Below are positions 39,324 through 47,170 of a stretch of 47,170 nt of DNA, in pieces. Position 1 is the stretch's first letter. Each line of letters opens with the position of its first letter. The notes beneath the pieces were generated by a model that ran no database searches, had not been told where the DNA came from, and saw only the letters and a list, made by a program, of their open reading frames with translations. This DNA is from an uncultured Pseudomonadota bacterium (GTDB lineage: Bacteria > Pseudomonadota > Gammaproteobacteria > Comchoanobacterales > Comchoanobacteraceae), in assembly GCA_913020085.1 (NCBI GenBank), contig CAJVZW010000010.1:1-47170 (forward strand). Direction: 5' to 3'. A program made the translations under genes and the position numbers.

Positions 39324-42300
39324 CTATGCGTGGATCTTATCAAGGAATACAGATAGGGAGTAGGCTGATTTGCTTGCAGATTTAAAGACGTTGATACTGG
39401 TGGGGCCATTAATCTCGCAGCTGGTGTTTTCTTGTAGCAGGGGAATAAAGCGACTGGGAATATCCTCGTGCTGATGGTAAAGTAATGTCCATTTGTCGCT
39501 GGATTCAACCAATCTTTTGATTTTGAACTGATTGAGCTGGATTTGAAGTTGAAAATTAATAATCAGATTTCTCAACCCATCATCAAGCGTGCCAAACCGG
39601 TCAATTAGCTGAGCCTCGATTTGCTGAACCTGTTCTGATGCTTTTGCATCATTCAATTTGCGATAAAGAAGGATCCGCTCATTAAGCTCTGGTATTAAAC
39701 GAGATGAAATAACGCCTGGGTTTTCTAGTTGAACATCACATTTGCTTTTTGTGTGCTTGCTGTTTTTCTCATCCATGCACTCATCAAGTAGTTCTACATA
39801 GGTGCTATAACCAATTTCTCTTATGTGGCCACTTTGTTTTTCCCCCAGAATTTCACCAACGCCACGAAGTTCCATATCTTGCGTTGCTAAGCGGTAGCCA
39901 GCGCCGAGATTTTGATTTGCAGCGAGTGCGTTAAGACGATGCTCAGCGTCTTTTGTCATAATTCCCGATTCATCAGTTAACAAATATGCGTATGCGACGT
40001 GATGGGATCTTCCAATCCGGCCTCGCAGCTGGTGAAGTTGAGAAATTCCAAATAAATCTGCGCGCTCAACCAAAATGGTATTGGCACTTGGAATATCTAT
40101 TCCCGACTCAATAATTGCAGTGGTCAATAGTACCTGAATATTTCCTCGAATAAATTGATCCATGGTTTGTTCAATTACTTGTGGGCGCATTTGTCCATGA
40201 ATGATGCCAAATTCAATATCGGGCATCAGCGCTTTGAATTGCTCTAAACGGCTTTCAAGGGGAGATATTCGGTTAAGGACATAAAATACGCTCCCTCCAC
40301 GATGAATTTCACGCGTAATGGCTGTTTTAATCAGTCCATTCGATAGGGGGTGAATTTCAGTATTAATGGCATGACGCTTTGGAGGGGGTGTGTTCATAAG
40401 TGAGAGCTTCATCATTTTGCCAAAAGCCAGTCCCATCGATCTAGGGATTGGGGTGGCTGATACATTAAGGAAGTTAGCGCAGGGAAAATGATCAACAAAA
40501 TGATTTTTCTGTCTGACACCAAATCGATGCTCCTCATCAACGATAACCAATCCTACTTTATCAGAATTAAGATTTTGAAAAAGTAGCTTATGTGTCCCAA
40601 TTAAAATGTCAATTTTTTGCTGGTTGAATTTTTCAATCGTTGCAGTAGAAAGAGCTTTGCCTTGCGAGCGATTAAGCCGAGCGATCTCAATCGGCCAATT
40701 TTTAAAACGTGATAAGAATCGCTCATAGTGTTGCTCGGCAAGTAAAGTGGTCGGAGCTAGAATAATTACTTGCTGGTGGCTAGATACATGTAAAAAGCTT
40801 GAGCGCATCATGATTTCAGTTTTCCCAAACCCTACATCAGCACACAATAGTCGAGTGACAGGAGAAGTCCCGCTAGCGTCCTGAGTAATCGCGTGAGTTG
40901 CTTTAATTTGGTCAGGGGTGGGAGTGAAGGGAAATTCGTCACAGAAAACGTCAAAATCATCATTTTTTGGTGCAGGTGGTTTTTCTGATTTTTGATGTTG
41001 AGAGTAAATTTTTAGTAATTTGGCAGCAATTAACTCGATATTCTTTTTGGCCTTTTGTTTGCGTTTTTCCCAGTCTTTTCCGTTGAGCTTGTCAAGTTTC
41101 ACATCGGTGTTTGCGGGAACAAAATAAGGTTTTAACTGATATGCTGCACTGATGTTAACAAATATATGACCATCATCAGCAAATCTTAGTTTAAGAAATT
41201 CTGTTGGATCATTATCAATTTGTTCAACTCCTATAAATTGACCGATTCCATGCTTTGGATGAACACAGTAGTCTCCAACCTCCAAAGTGGATTGATCAAA
41301 CCAGTGGTCCTCTTCTGTTATTTTTTCATTTAATGTGGGTTCGTGTGATCTGAATATCTGATCGTTAAGCAACGTCAGCTTATCTTTGTGATGAATAAAT
41401 GAGTCACTGATTTGACCGATGCATACAGAGATAGGGTGGGTGTCCTCAATCGCTGATTTAATTGAATCACATTCATGGGGCTGCAGATTATATTGTGACA
41501 GCTCAGCGATTAACTTGATTTGCGAACTGGTCATCGAACAGGCGATAATGGTTTTTTGCTGCTTAATTAAATCAATGGTCTTTTCTTTAGAGGAAGATGA
41601 GACACGCTCTATTTCTTTTGTATCACGAGTGTTATAGCTCAATACCTTTAAGCTGGTCTCTTGCGGTAAGCTGTTTCGCCATAGCAAATCAGGACGAAGG
41701 TGTGTTCCGGTTTCTTTTAAGAGAAACTGTTCTCTAATGAGTTTATTTTCTTTGCTGATGAGCTGCTCAATATCATCAGGAACAAGACATTGGTAGTCAC
41801 CAATAAACTTTTCTATCTCAAATAACTGGTCATGAAGTAAGGGTAAGTAAAACTCAATCCCTGGAAATGGTTTTCTCAAAAGTAGTTTATCTGGGATATG
41901 AGTCAGTTGTTGCAAAGCAGCACGCTCTTTGAGCTTTTCAACTGATACATTTTCAAGGTCAAACTCCCCCAATGGAAGCACATCAATATACTTAATCTTA
42001 CTGATGCTCAGCTGAGTATGTGGATTGAATGTTCGGATTGACTCAATCTGATCATCAAAGATATCGATCCTAAATGGATATTTGCTCCCCTGCGGGAAGA
42101 TATCTATAATTGAACCTCTGATTGTGTATTCACCCGTTTGGGTAACCTGCGAGACTCTATCATAGCCGCTGTGGTTCCATGTTTGGGTGATTGACTTCCT
42201 ATTGATTTGGTCACCCACTCGAAACTGCATTACATTTCGTTCTATGTAGCTTTTAGGGGGCAGGCGCATCATCCATGTCTCAGGGGTCAGTATGACAAGG

Positions 42301-42563
42301 TCAGGGGGATTGTGAGTTAGCTGGTTCAATGTTTGTAACCGCATCGATATTACGTCATTGTGCGCGCTGTAATGGTCATAGGGAAGAAGTTCCCAGCTCG
42401 GTAAAATACATATTTTTTTATTACTAGCAAGATGCCTTATCTCCTGAAATAAATTATTAGCATGTCGTGAATCTTTGGCAATTACTGCCAAGGGACTATG
42501 ATTAATCATCTTAGAGATTTCATAGGCAAGAGATGAGCCAGGTAATGAGAGAATATTACTCAT
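39324..42563 (-). CDS. mfd: Transcription-repair coupling factor Mfd
   Basis: Mfd removes RNA polymerase stalled at lesions and recruits UvrA. The 1079 residues show the UvrB-homology module (about 1-330), the RNA polymerase interaction domain (GDYCVHPKHGIGQFIGVEQI, near 440), the RecG-like translocase with Walker A ADVGFGKTE, the DEEH box in VIVDEEHRFGVRQ, SATPIPRSMGLAFG, the TRG-type region after ATQDMELRGVGEILGEKQSG, and a C-terminal D7 domain. It is about 70 residues shorter than E. coli Mfd (1148). It overlaps mnmA by 4 bp (ATGA), so it is co-translated with it. Confidence 0.96.
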   Translation of the reverse strand: MSNILSLPGSSLAYEISKMINHSPLAVIAKDSRHANNLFQEIRHLASNKKICILPSWELLPYDHYSAHNDVISMRLQTLNQLTHNPPDLVILTPETWMMRLPPKSYIERNVMQFRVGDQINRKSITQTWNHSGYDRVSQVTQTGEYTIRGSIIDIFPQGSKYPFRIDIFDDQIESIRTFNPHTQLSISKIKYIDVLPLGEFDLENVSVEKLKERAALQQLTHIPDKLLLRKPFPGIEFYLPLLHDQLFEIEKFIGDYQCLVPDDIEQLISKENKLIREQFLLKETGTHLRPDLLWRNSLPQETSLKVLSYNTRDTKEIERVSSSSKEKTIDLIKQQKTIIACSMTSSQIKLIAELSQYNLQPHECDSIKSAIEDTHPISVCIGQISDSFIHHKDKLTLLNDQIFRSHEPTLNEKITEEDHWFDQSTLEVGDYCVHPKHGIGQFIGVEQIDNDPTEFLKLRFADDGHIFVNISAAYQLKPYFVPANTDVKLDKLNGKDWEKRKQKAKKNIELIAAKLLKIYSQHQKSEKPPAPKNDDFDVFCDEFPFTPTPDQIKATHAITQDASGTSPVTRLLCADVGFGKTEIMMRSSFLHVSSHQQVIILAPTTLLAEQHYERFLSRFKNWPIEIARLNRSQGKALSTATIEKFNQQKIDILIGTHKLLFQNLNSDKVGLVIVDEEHRFGVRQKNHFVDHFPCANFLNVSATPIPRSMGLAFGKMMKLSLMNTPPPKRHAINTEIHPLSNGLIKTAITREIHRGGSVFYVLNRISPLESRLEQFKALMPDIEFGIIHGQMRPQVIEQTMDQFIRGNIQVLLTTAIIESGIDIPSANTILVERADLFGISQLHQLRGRIGRSHHVAYAYLLTDESGIMTKDAEHRLNALAANQNLGAGYRLATQDMELRGVGEILGEKQSGHIREIGYSTYVELLDECMDEKNSKHTKSKCDVQLENPGVISSRLIPELNERILLYRKLNDAKASEQVQQIEAQLIDRFGTLDDGLRNLIINFQLQIQLNQFKIKRLVESSDKWTLLYHQHEDIPSRFIPLLQENTSCEINGPTSINVFKSASKSAYSLSVFLDKIHA

Positions 42564-43645
42564 AATGGCGACTCAATAATAGCAGAGGCGATTAATTCAT
42601 CATTTTGGTAAAAAACGACGTATTGCCCTGGGGTGATTGCCCACTGTGGCTGATCAAAATCAACACGAATTTTTCCATTGTCAGCTTGGTAGATGGTTGC
42701 ATCTTGGGGAGGGTGTCGGTACCGGATTTTTGCTTGACATTTTACCGGAAATGAGAGCGTTTCCCTTACCCAGTGAAGGGAGCTGGCCTGTAAGCTAAGG
42801 TGATTAAGCGCAGCATGGCTTGAGCCTTGTACAACATATAAGGCTTGCTCTTTTAGATCTTTGTTGGCGACATACCACGGCGAGTCTTGATCATGTGAAG
42901 CGCCGATTCCGATTCCTTTTCTTTGTCCAATTGTATAATAAATAAGCCCCTGGTGCTCCCCTAATATTTTCCCGCTATCAAGCTCGATAATTGGACCAGG
43001 ACGATCAAGAAGATATTGGCTCAGAAATTCATTAAATTTTCTCTCACCGATAAAGCAGATGCCAGTTGAATCTTTTTTAGCATAGACAGGAATATTATTT
43101 TCTTTAGCAATCGTTCTAATTTGAGATTTATTATACCTCCCGATTGGGAAGTTTGAGTAACGAAGCTGTTTTTGATTCAGTCGGCACAAAAAATAGCTTT
43201 GATCTTTGTTTGGGTCAGTACCTTTAAGTAACCGATATTGATTATCAAGAGTTTGTATTTGGGCATAGTGCCCGGTTGCCATTGGCGATTGGTAGGTACT
43301 AAGAACGTAGTCTTGAAATGCCTGAAATTTTATTTCTTGATTACACAGCACATCTGGGTTGGGTGTTTGGCCCAGTTGATAGGCCGCAAGAAACTTTTCA
43401 AATACTCGATCCCAATAATCTTTTGAAAAGTTAATAACGTCAAATTCTATACCGATTTTGCGTGCACACTGCTGTGCATCTTTGAGATCAGCCTCAACTG
43501 GGCAGTCCTGATTTCCTTCAGGTTGCCAATTTTGCATATATATACCGACAACATGATAACCTTGTGCTTTTAGAAGATAAGCACAAGTTGCTGAATCAAC
43601 ACCGCCAGATAAACCGACTACAATTTGTTTTTCTGAGTTTGACAT
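42560..43645 (-). CDS. mnmA: tRNA-specific 2-thiouridylase MnmA
   Basis: MnmA adds sulfur to U34 of tRNA-Lys, tRNA-Glu and tRNA-Gln. PP-loop [17 protein letters not shown] lies at residues 9-25. The catalytic Cys pair is present: [14 protein letters not shown] and [26 protein letters not shown] and the C-terminal beta domain are also complete. 361 residues is close to the E. coli 368. It is divergent from icd across 77 bp, with a -10-like TATACT upstream. Confidence 0.96.
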   Translation of the reverse strand: MSNSEKQIVVGLSGGVDSATCAYLLKAQGYHVVGIYMQNWQPEGNQDCPVEADLKDAQQCARKIGIEFDVINFSKDYWDRVFEKFLAAYQLGQTPNPDVLCNQEIKFQAFQDYVLSTYQSPMATGHYAQIQTLDNQYRLLKGTDPNKDQSYFLCRLNQKQLRYSNFPIGRYNKSQIRTIAKENNIPVYAKKDSTGICFIGERKFNEFLSQYLLDRPGPIIELDSGKILGEHQGLIYYTIGQRKGIGIGASHDQDSPWYVANKDLKEQALYVVQGSSHAALNHLSLQASSLHWVRETLSFPVKCQAKIRYRHPPQDATIYQADNGKIRVDFDQPQWAITPGQYVVFYQNDELIASAIIESPL

Positions 43646-43671
43646 TGAGCCCGGGCATCATTATTCTACGG

Positions 43672-43700
43672 AGTATATCTTATCTTACCCATGCAATCCA
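43672..43700 (-). promoter_or_regulatory. Possible promoter for mnmA-mfd
   Basis: Minus-strand TATACT (43677-43672) with a weak -35 TGGATT (43700-43695) at 17 nt spacing. The -10 is 26 nt upstream of the mnmA ATG. Confidence 0.4.
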
Positions 43701-43722
43701 GCCAGTTTCAGGAGATAAAAAA

Positions 43723-44967
43723 ATGACGAATATAGCTGCTCCCAGCTTCGGAGAAAAGATTTCATATGTTGATGGAAAAATCAGTGTGCCAAATCAACCG
43801 GTAGTTCCCTATATAGAGGGAGACGGAATTGGTATAGACATTACTCCAGTGATGAAAGAGGTAGTCGATCATGCGGTCAAGCTGGCATATAATGATGAGC
43901 GAAAAATTGACTGGCTTGAAATATATGCCGGCGAGAAAGCCAATAAGTTGTATGGCGGTGATACGTGGCTGCCAGAGGAAACTTTGGATGCCATTCGTGA
44001 TTACCATGTTGCAATCAAAGGCCCGCTGACTACTCCTGTTGGTGGGGGTATCAGGTCCCTTAATGTGGCGCTTCGACAGATGCTTGATTTATATGTCTGC
44101 CTTCGCCCTGTTTCCTATTTTGAGGGCACTCCTGCACCGGTACGCCACCCAGAGCGTGTTGATATGACTATATTTCGTGAAAACTCTGAGGACATTTATG
44201 CGGGCATCGAGTTTGATTCGACCTCTGATCAGGCAAAGCAATTGGTTAAGTATCTTCAATCAGAGCTAGGTGTTACTCAAATTCGTTTTCCTGATACATG
44301 TGGTATAGGAGTTAAGGTTGTATCTTCTGAGGGAACCAAAAGATTGGTTCGTCAGGCTATTGAATATGCAATTGCTCATAATAAAGACAGTGTAACACTT
44401 GTTCACAAAGGTAATATTATGAAGTTTACGGAGGGATCATTCCGTGATTGGGGATATGAGTTGGCACGTGATGAATTCGGAGCTGTCCCACTTGATGGGG
44501 GGCCATGGCATGCTTTTGAACACAACGGTAAACAGATTGTGATTAAAGATGTAATTGCCGATGCATTTTTGCAGCAGATTCTTCTGAGGCCAAAAGAGTA
44601 CGACGTAATCGCAACCTTGAATTTAAACGGTGATTATATTTCTGATGCTTTAGCGGCTCAAGTTGGTGGAATCGGTATCGCACCAGGTGCTAACCTATCT
44701 GATGAGTATGCATTGTTTGAGGCCACACATGGAACGGCTCCTGGATATGCAGGGCAAGACAAGGTTAATCCCTCATCATTAATTCTTTCAGCAAAGATGA
44801 TGCTTGAGCATATGGGCTGGCAAGAGGCTGCTGACCTTGTTGTTAAAGGTATCGGCGGTGCTATTATTAACCAGCAAGTCACATATGATTTTGCAAGATT
44901 ACTTGATGGTGTCAAGCCAATTAGCTGCTCTGAGTTTGGAAAAGCCGCTATAAAGGCCATGGATTGA
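43723..44967 (+). CDS. icd: NADP-dependent isocitrate dehydrogenase
   Basis: Oxidative decarboxylation of isocitrate to 2-oxoglutarate in the TCA cycle. The 414-residue protein is very similar to the E. coli enzyme throughout: [25 protein letters not shown] with the Ser that AceK phosphorylates in E. coli, [45 protein letters not shown] and [14 protein letters not shown]. The ATG at 43723 has AGGAG 8 nt upstream; the frame extends 53 codons upstream through mnmA antisense without meaning. Together with mdh and gltA it gives three TCA enzymes in this window. It is divergent from mnmA and precedes clpA. Confidence 0.97.
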   Translation: MTNIAAPSFGEKISYVDGKISVPNQPVVPYIEGDGIGIDITPVMKEVVDHAVKLAYNDERKIDWLEIYAGEKANKLYGGDTWLPEETLDAIRDYHVAIKGPLTTPVGGGIRSLNVALRQMLDLYVCLRPVSYFEGTPAPVRHPERVDMTIFRENSEDIYAGIEFDSTSDQAKQLVKYLQSELGVTQIRFPDTCGIGVKVVSSEGTKRLVRQAIEYAIAHNKDSVTLVHKGNIMKFTEGSFRDWGYELARDEFGAVPLDGGPWHAFEHNGKQIVIKDVIADAFLQQILLRPKEYDVIATLNLNGDYISDALAAQVGGIGIAPGANLSDEYALFEATHGTAPGYAGQDKVNPSSLILSAKMMLEHMGWQEAADLVVKGIGGAIINQQVTYDFARLLDGVKPISCSEFGKAAIKAMD

Positions 44968-45010
44968 CTTTTATTACATAAAAAAAATTAAACATTTCTA
45001 TGCTGATGAA

Positions 45011-45038
45011 AACATGCGTTTTATTTATATCGCATGTT
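45011..45038. repeat. Inverted repeat after icd
   Basis: AACATGCG (45011-45018) and CGCATGTT (45031-45038) form a perfect 8-bp stem with a 12-nt AT-rich loop, followed by a short ATTTT. It may be a weak terminator for icd or an operator for clpA. The long loop and poor T-run make an intrinsic terminator uncertain. The rest of the 152-nt gap holds the clpA -10 box and nothing else I can name. Confidence 0.45.
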
Positions 45039-45069
45039 ATATTTTGCCTCAAAACTCATGATTAATTCG

Positions 45070-45075
45070 TATAAT
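45070..45075 (+). promoter_or_regulatory. -10 box for clpA
   Basis: TATAAT at 45070-45075, 44 nt before the clpA ATG. A TTGCCT at 45044-45049 is 20 nt away, wider than usual. The ribosome binding site is GGGAGTAAGGGA just before the ATG. Confidence 0.4.
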
Positions 45076-45119
45076 TTACTATAAATAAAGTAAGAGTTAA
45101 TTATTTTGGGAGTAAGGGA

Positions 45120-47170
45120 ATGTTCAGTAGAAATTTAGAAACAACGCTAAATGAAGCATTTTCTTATGCTAAGAAAAATCGTCACGAATTTGTGACGGTT
45201 GAACATCTATTATTCGCTTTGCTTGATAATTCACATGCCATTGAAATATTATCATCATGTAATGTTAATTTAGACCGCTTGAAAGCAGATCTTAAAGAGT
45301 TTCTTGATAAAACGCTGCTTTCTTACAGCAAGGGAACACATCATGAAATTCAGCCAAATTTAGGGTTCCAGAGAGTCTTACAGCGTGCAATAATGCAAGT
45401 GCAAGCTGATGGTAAGAGTGAGGTCACTGGCGCAAATGTGCTAGCGGCACTTTTTAATGAGCAAGATTCGCAAGCTGTGACTTTTTTAATGCGAGAGAAA
45501 GTATCTCGTCTTGATATTCTCAATCATATTTCCTCAAAGACTGGAAGATCAGATTCGCCAAATGATGCAGATGTTGATGAGCGATACATTGCGCCTGCAA
45601 TTACAGAGCCACAAACAACAGAAGGCTCAATTGATAAATACACGGTATGCCTTAATGAGCAATGTCGTAATGGAAAGTTAGATCCAGTGATTGGTCGAAC
45701 ATTTGAGATATCTCGGCTTGTAGAAGTGCTCTCATGCAGAAGAAAGAACAACCCATTGATCGTAGGTGAGTCAGGTGTTGGTAAAACATCTCTGGTGGAG
45801 GGTCTTGCTTGGAATATAGTAAATAACCAAGTGCCTGAGCAGCTTGCAAATCATAACGTTTACATGCTTGATCTTGGCCTTTTATTAGCAGGAACTAAGT
45901 ACCGTGGGGATTTTGAAAAGCGATTCAAAGCATTACTCAACGAAGTCAGAACACTTAAAAACTCTGTTCTTTTTATCGATGAAATTCACACAATCATTGG
46001 TGCAGGTGCTGCATCTGGTGGTGCGCTTGATGCAGCTAATTTATTAAAGCCACTATTGGCTCGCGGTGAGATTAAAGTAATTGGTGCAACAACATACAAT
46101 GAGCACAGAAATTTGTTCGAGAAAGACAAAGCACTATCGCGTCGATTCCAAAAAATTGATGTAAAAGAGCCAACTGAGGCAGAAGCCATCGAAATTATTA
46201 AAGGGGTAAAGTCTTTATATGAAACACACCACAAAATTCTTTTAACTGATGAGGTGATCTCTGATGCGGTTGCATTATCCAGTAAATATCTAAGAGAACG
46301 TTTTCTTCCTGACAAAGCGTTTGACGTTATTGACGAAGCGGGTGCTTTTGAAAACATTCGAAGAAAAAAAGAGCAACCCTATCAGCTAACCACGCAAGAT
46401 ATAGAATCAACTGTTGCCAGATTAGCACAGATTCCGATACGTCAAGTCAATAAATCGGACCGAAAAATATTGATGAATCTTGAGAGAAATCTTAAAACCA
46501 TGGTTTTCGGTCAAGATCATGCTGTTGCACAAATAGTTCAGTCAATTAAATTAGCTCGCAGTGGTCTGATTACTCAACAAAAGCCTATTGGAAGCTTTTT
46601 ATTCACCGGTCCAACAGGTGTTGGTAAAACAGAAGTAGCTGTTCAGCTTGCTGATCATTTGGGTGTGAAACTATTAAGATTCGACATGTCAGAATATATG
46701 GAGAGAAATGGTGCATCACAGCTTGTTGGAGCTCCTCCTGGGTACGTCGGATATGAGCAGGGTGGATTATTGACTGAAGCGGTGATCAAAAACCCATATT
46801 GTGTTTTACTTCTTGATGAGATCGAAAAAGCGCATGAAGATATTTATAATTTACTGCTTCAAGTGATGGATAGCGGCACATTAACTGATAATAACGGCAG
46901 AGTTGCTGATTTTAGACATGTCATTGTTATCATGACATCAAATACAGGTGCTGATATTTATGATGCTAAAGATCTTGGTTTTGTAAATAATCCGGATGAT
47001 ACAGGTGAGGGAATTAAGGGTGCAGTTAATAAACAATTCCGTCCCGAGTTTAGAAATCGACTTGATTCATGTGTGCAATTTAAGCCGCTTGCTGATGAAA
47101 TTATATCTCAAATTGTAGATAAATTTTTAATGGAGCTTGAGGTGTCTTTGGAAACAAAGAATATTCAAAT
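45120..47170 (+). CDS. clpA: ATP-dependent Clp protease ATP-binding subunit ClpA, 3' end outside window
   Basis: ClpA is the AAA+ unfoldase that feeds substrates to ClpP. The ATG at 45120 gives MFSRNLETTLNEAFSYAKKN, the start of the Clp N-domain. The first AAA module follows (Walker A GESGVGKTS near residue 218, Walker B VLFIDEIHT), then a short middle region without the long coiled coil of ClpB, and the second AAA module (GPTGVGKTE near 500, VLLLDEIEKAH, PPGYVGYEQGG). The frame is open to the window end after about 683 codons of an expected 750-760. In most gammaproteobacteria the adaptor gene clpS lies directly upstream; here only a 152-nt gap separates clpA from icd and it holds no clpS. 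Confidence 0.96.
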   Translation, partial: MFSRNLETTLNEAFSYAKKNRHEFVTVEHLLFALLDNSHAIEILSSCNVNLDRLKADLKEFLDKTLLSYSKGTHHEIQPNLGFQRVLQRAIMQVQADGKSEVTGANVLAALFNEQDSQAVTFLMREKVSRLDILNHISSKTGRSDSPNDADVDERYIAPAITEPQTTEGSIDKYTVCLNEQCRNGKLDPVIGRTFEISRLVEVLSCRRKNNPLIVGESGVGKTSLVEGLAWNIVNNQVPEQLANHNVYMLDLGLLLAGTKYRGDFEKRFKALLNEVRTLKNSVLFIDEIHTIIGAGAASGGALDAANLLKPLLARGEIKVIGATTYNEHRNLFEKDKALSRRFQKIDVKEPTEAEAIEIIKGVKSLYETHHKILLTDEVISDAVALSSKYLRERFLPDKAFDVIDEAGAFENIRRKKEQPYQLTTQDIESTVARLAQIPIRQVNKSDRKILMNLERNLKTMVFGQDHAVAQIVQSIKLARSGLITQQKPIGSFLFTGPTGVGKTEVAVQLADHLGVKLLRFDMSEYMERNGASQLVGAPPGYVGYEQGGLLTEAVIKNPYCVLLLDEIEKAHEDIYNLLLQVMDSGTLTDNNGRVADFRHVIVIMTSNTGADIYDAKDLGFVNNPDDTGEGIKGAVNKQFRPEFRNRLDSCVQFKPLADEIISQIVDKFLMELEVSLETKNIQ

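Noticed and set aside
39305-39508. 67-codon open frame overlapping the 3' end of mfd
   Set aside because: It is an out-of-frame shadow of mfd with no ribosome binding site.
43564-43722. 53-codon N-terminal extension of isocitrate dehydrogenase
   Set aside because: It overlaps mnmA antisense, lacks family similarity, and a good AGGAG site precedes the ATG at 43723.
45011-45038. Intrinsic terminator after icd
   Set aside because: The stem is only 8 bp, the loop is 12 nt and the following T-run is short, so I list it only as an inverted repeat.
1-47170. CRISPR arrays, insertion sequences, prophage, toxin-antitoxin or defence islands
   Set aside because: No repeated spacers, transposase, integrase or defence-type protein could be seen; most genes are core housekeeping genes.

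Overview
The window reads as a gene-dense piece of a gammaproteobacterial chromosome. SecB, MinCDE, a system I cytochrome c maturation cluster, Lol lipoprotein export and Lgt place it among the Gram-negative Proteobacteria. Several gene orders match Escherichia coli: gpmI-envC divergent from yibN-grxC-secB; uvrY-uvrC-pgsA followed by tRNA-Gly, tRNA-Cys and tRNA-Leu; gcvR divergent from dapA; yciO near rluB; accA near tilS; mnmA divergent from icd. The DNA is AT-rich. Genes are packed with 4-14 bp overlaps, convergent genes overlap at their 3' ends, many proteins are shorter than their family norm, and none of the four tRNA genes encodes its CCA end. This suits a streamlined, possibly host-associated lineage of the Legionella/Coxiella kind, but that placement is inference. 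I see no rRNA, phage, transposase, integron or CRISPR. The longest stretch without a gene is about 150 bases (before clpA), so nothing over 300 bases is unassigned.

Layout. 1-2751 (minus): gpmI, envC and the start of plsY. 2857-6773 (plus): rhodanese, grxC, secB, an MsbA-like ABC exporter and an unknown membrane protein overlapping it. 6810-12474 (minus): one seven-gene run, minC-minD-minE, then a leucine-type dehydrogenase and branched-chain 2-oxoacid dehydrogenase E1alpha, E1beta and E2. 12543-17919 (plus): tRNA-Ser, a GacA/UvrY regulator, uvrC, pgsA, three tRNAs, a LolC/E-type permease and lolD. 17916-19853: gcvR-like, dapA, yciB. 19917-26584 (plus): a ten-gene run from a clear promoter, yciO, a hydrolase, rluB, a TPR membrane protein and ccmC-D-E-F-G-H (ccmA and ccmB absent). 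26513-33444 (minus): an unknown protein, recD2, accA, tilS, gltA. 33544-35305 (plus): mdh, lgt. 35273-37279 (minus): a ZIP transporter and an apparently frameshifted AzgA-like permease. 37334-39278: a putative esterase and an unknown helical protein. 39324-43645 (minus): mnmA, mfd. 43723-47170 (plus): icd and clpA, cut by the window end.

Metabolically the window supplies TCA enzymes (gltA, icd, mdh), a branched-chain amino acid to acyl-CoA route, lipid precursors (accA, plsY, pgsA), lysine/diaminopimelate synthesis (dapA) and cytochrome c maturation. Points most worth a second look: the min/branched-chain operon fusion and its altered E2 active site; the frameshifted permease; the regulator gene that appears to depend on a tRNA promoter; the reduced ccm cluster; and three orphan proteins. 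I found no clear new defence or mobile system.
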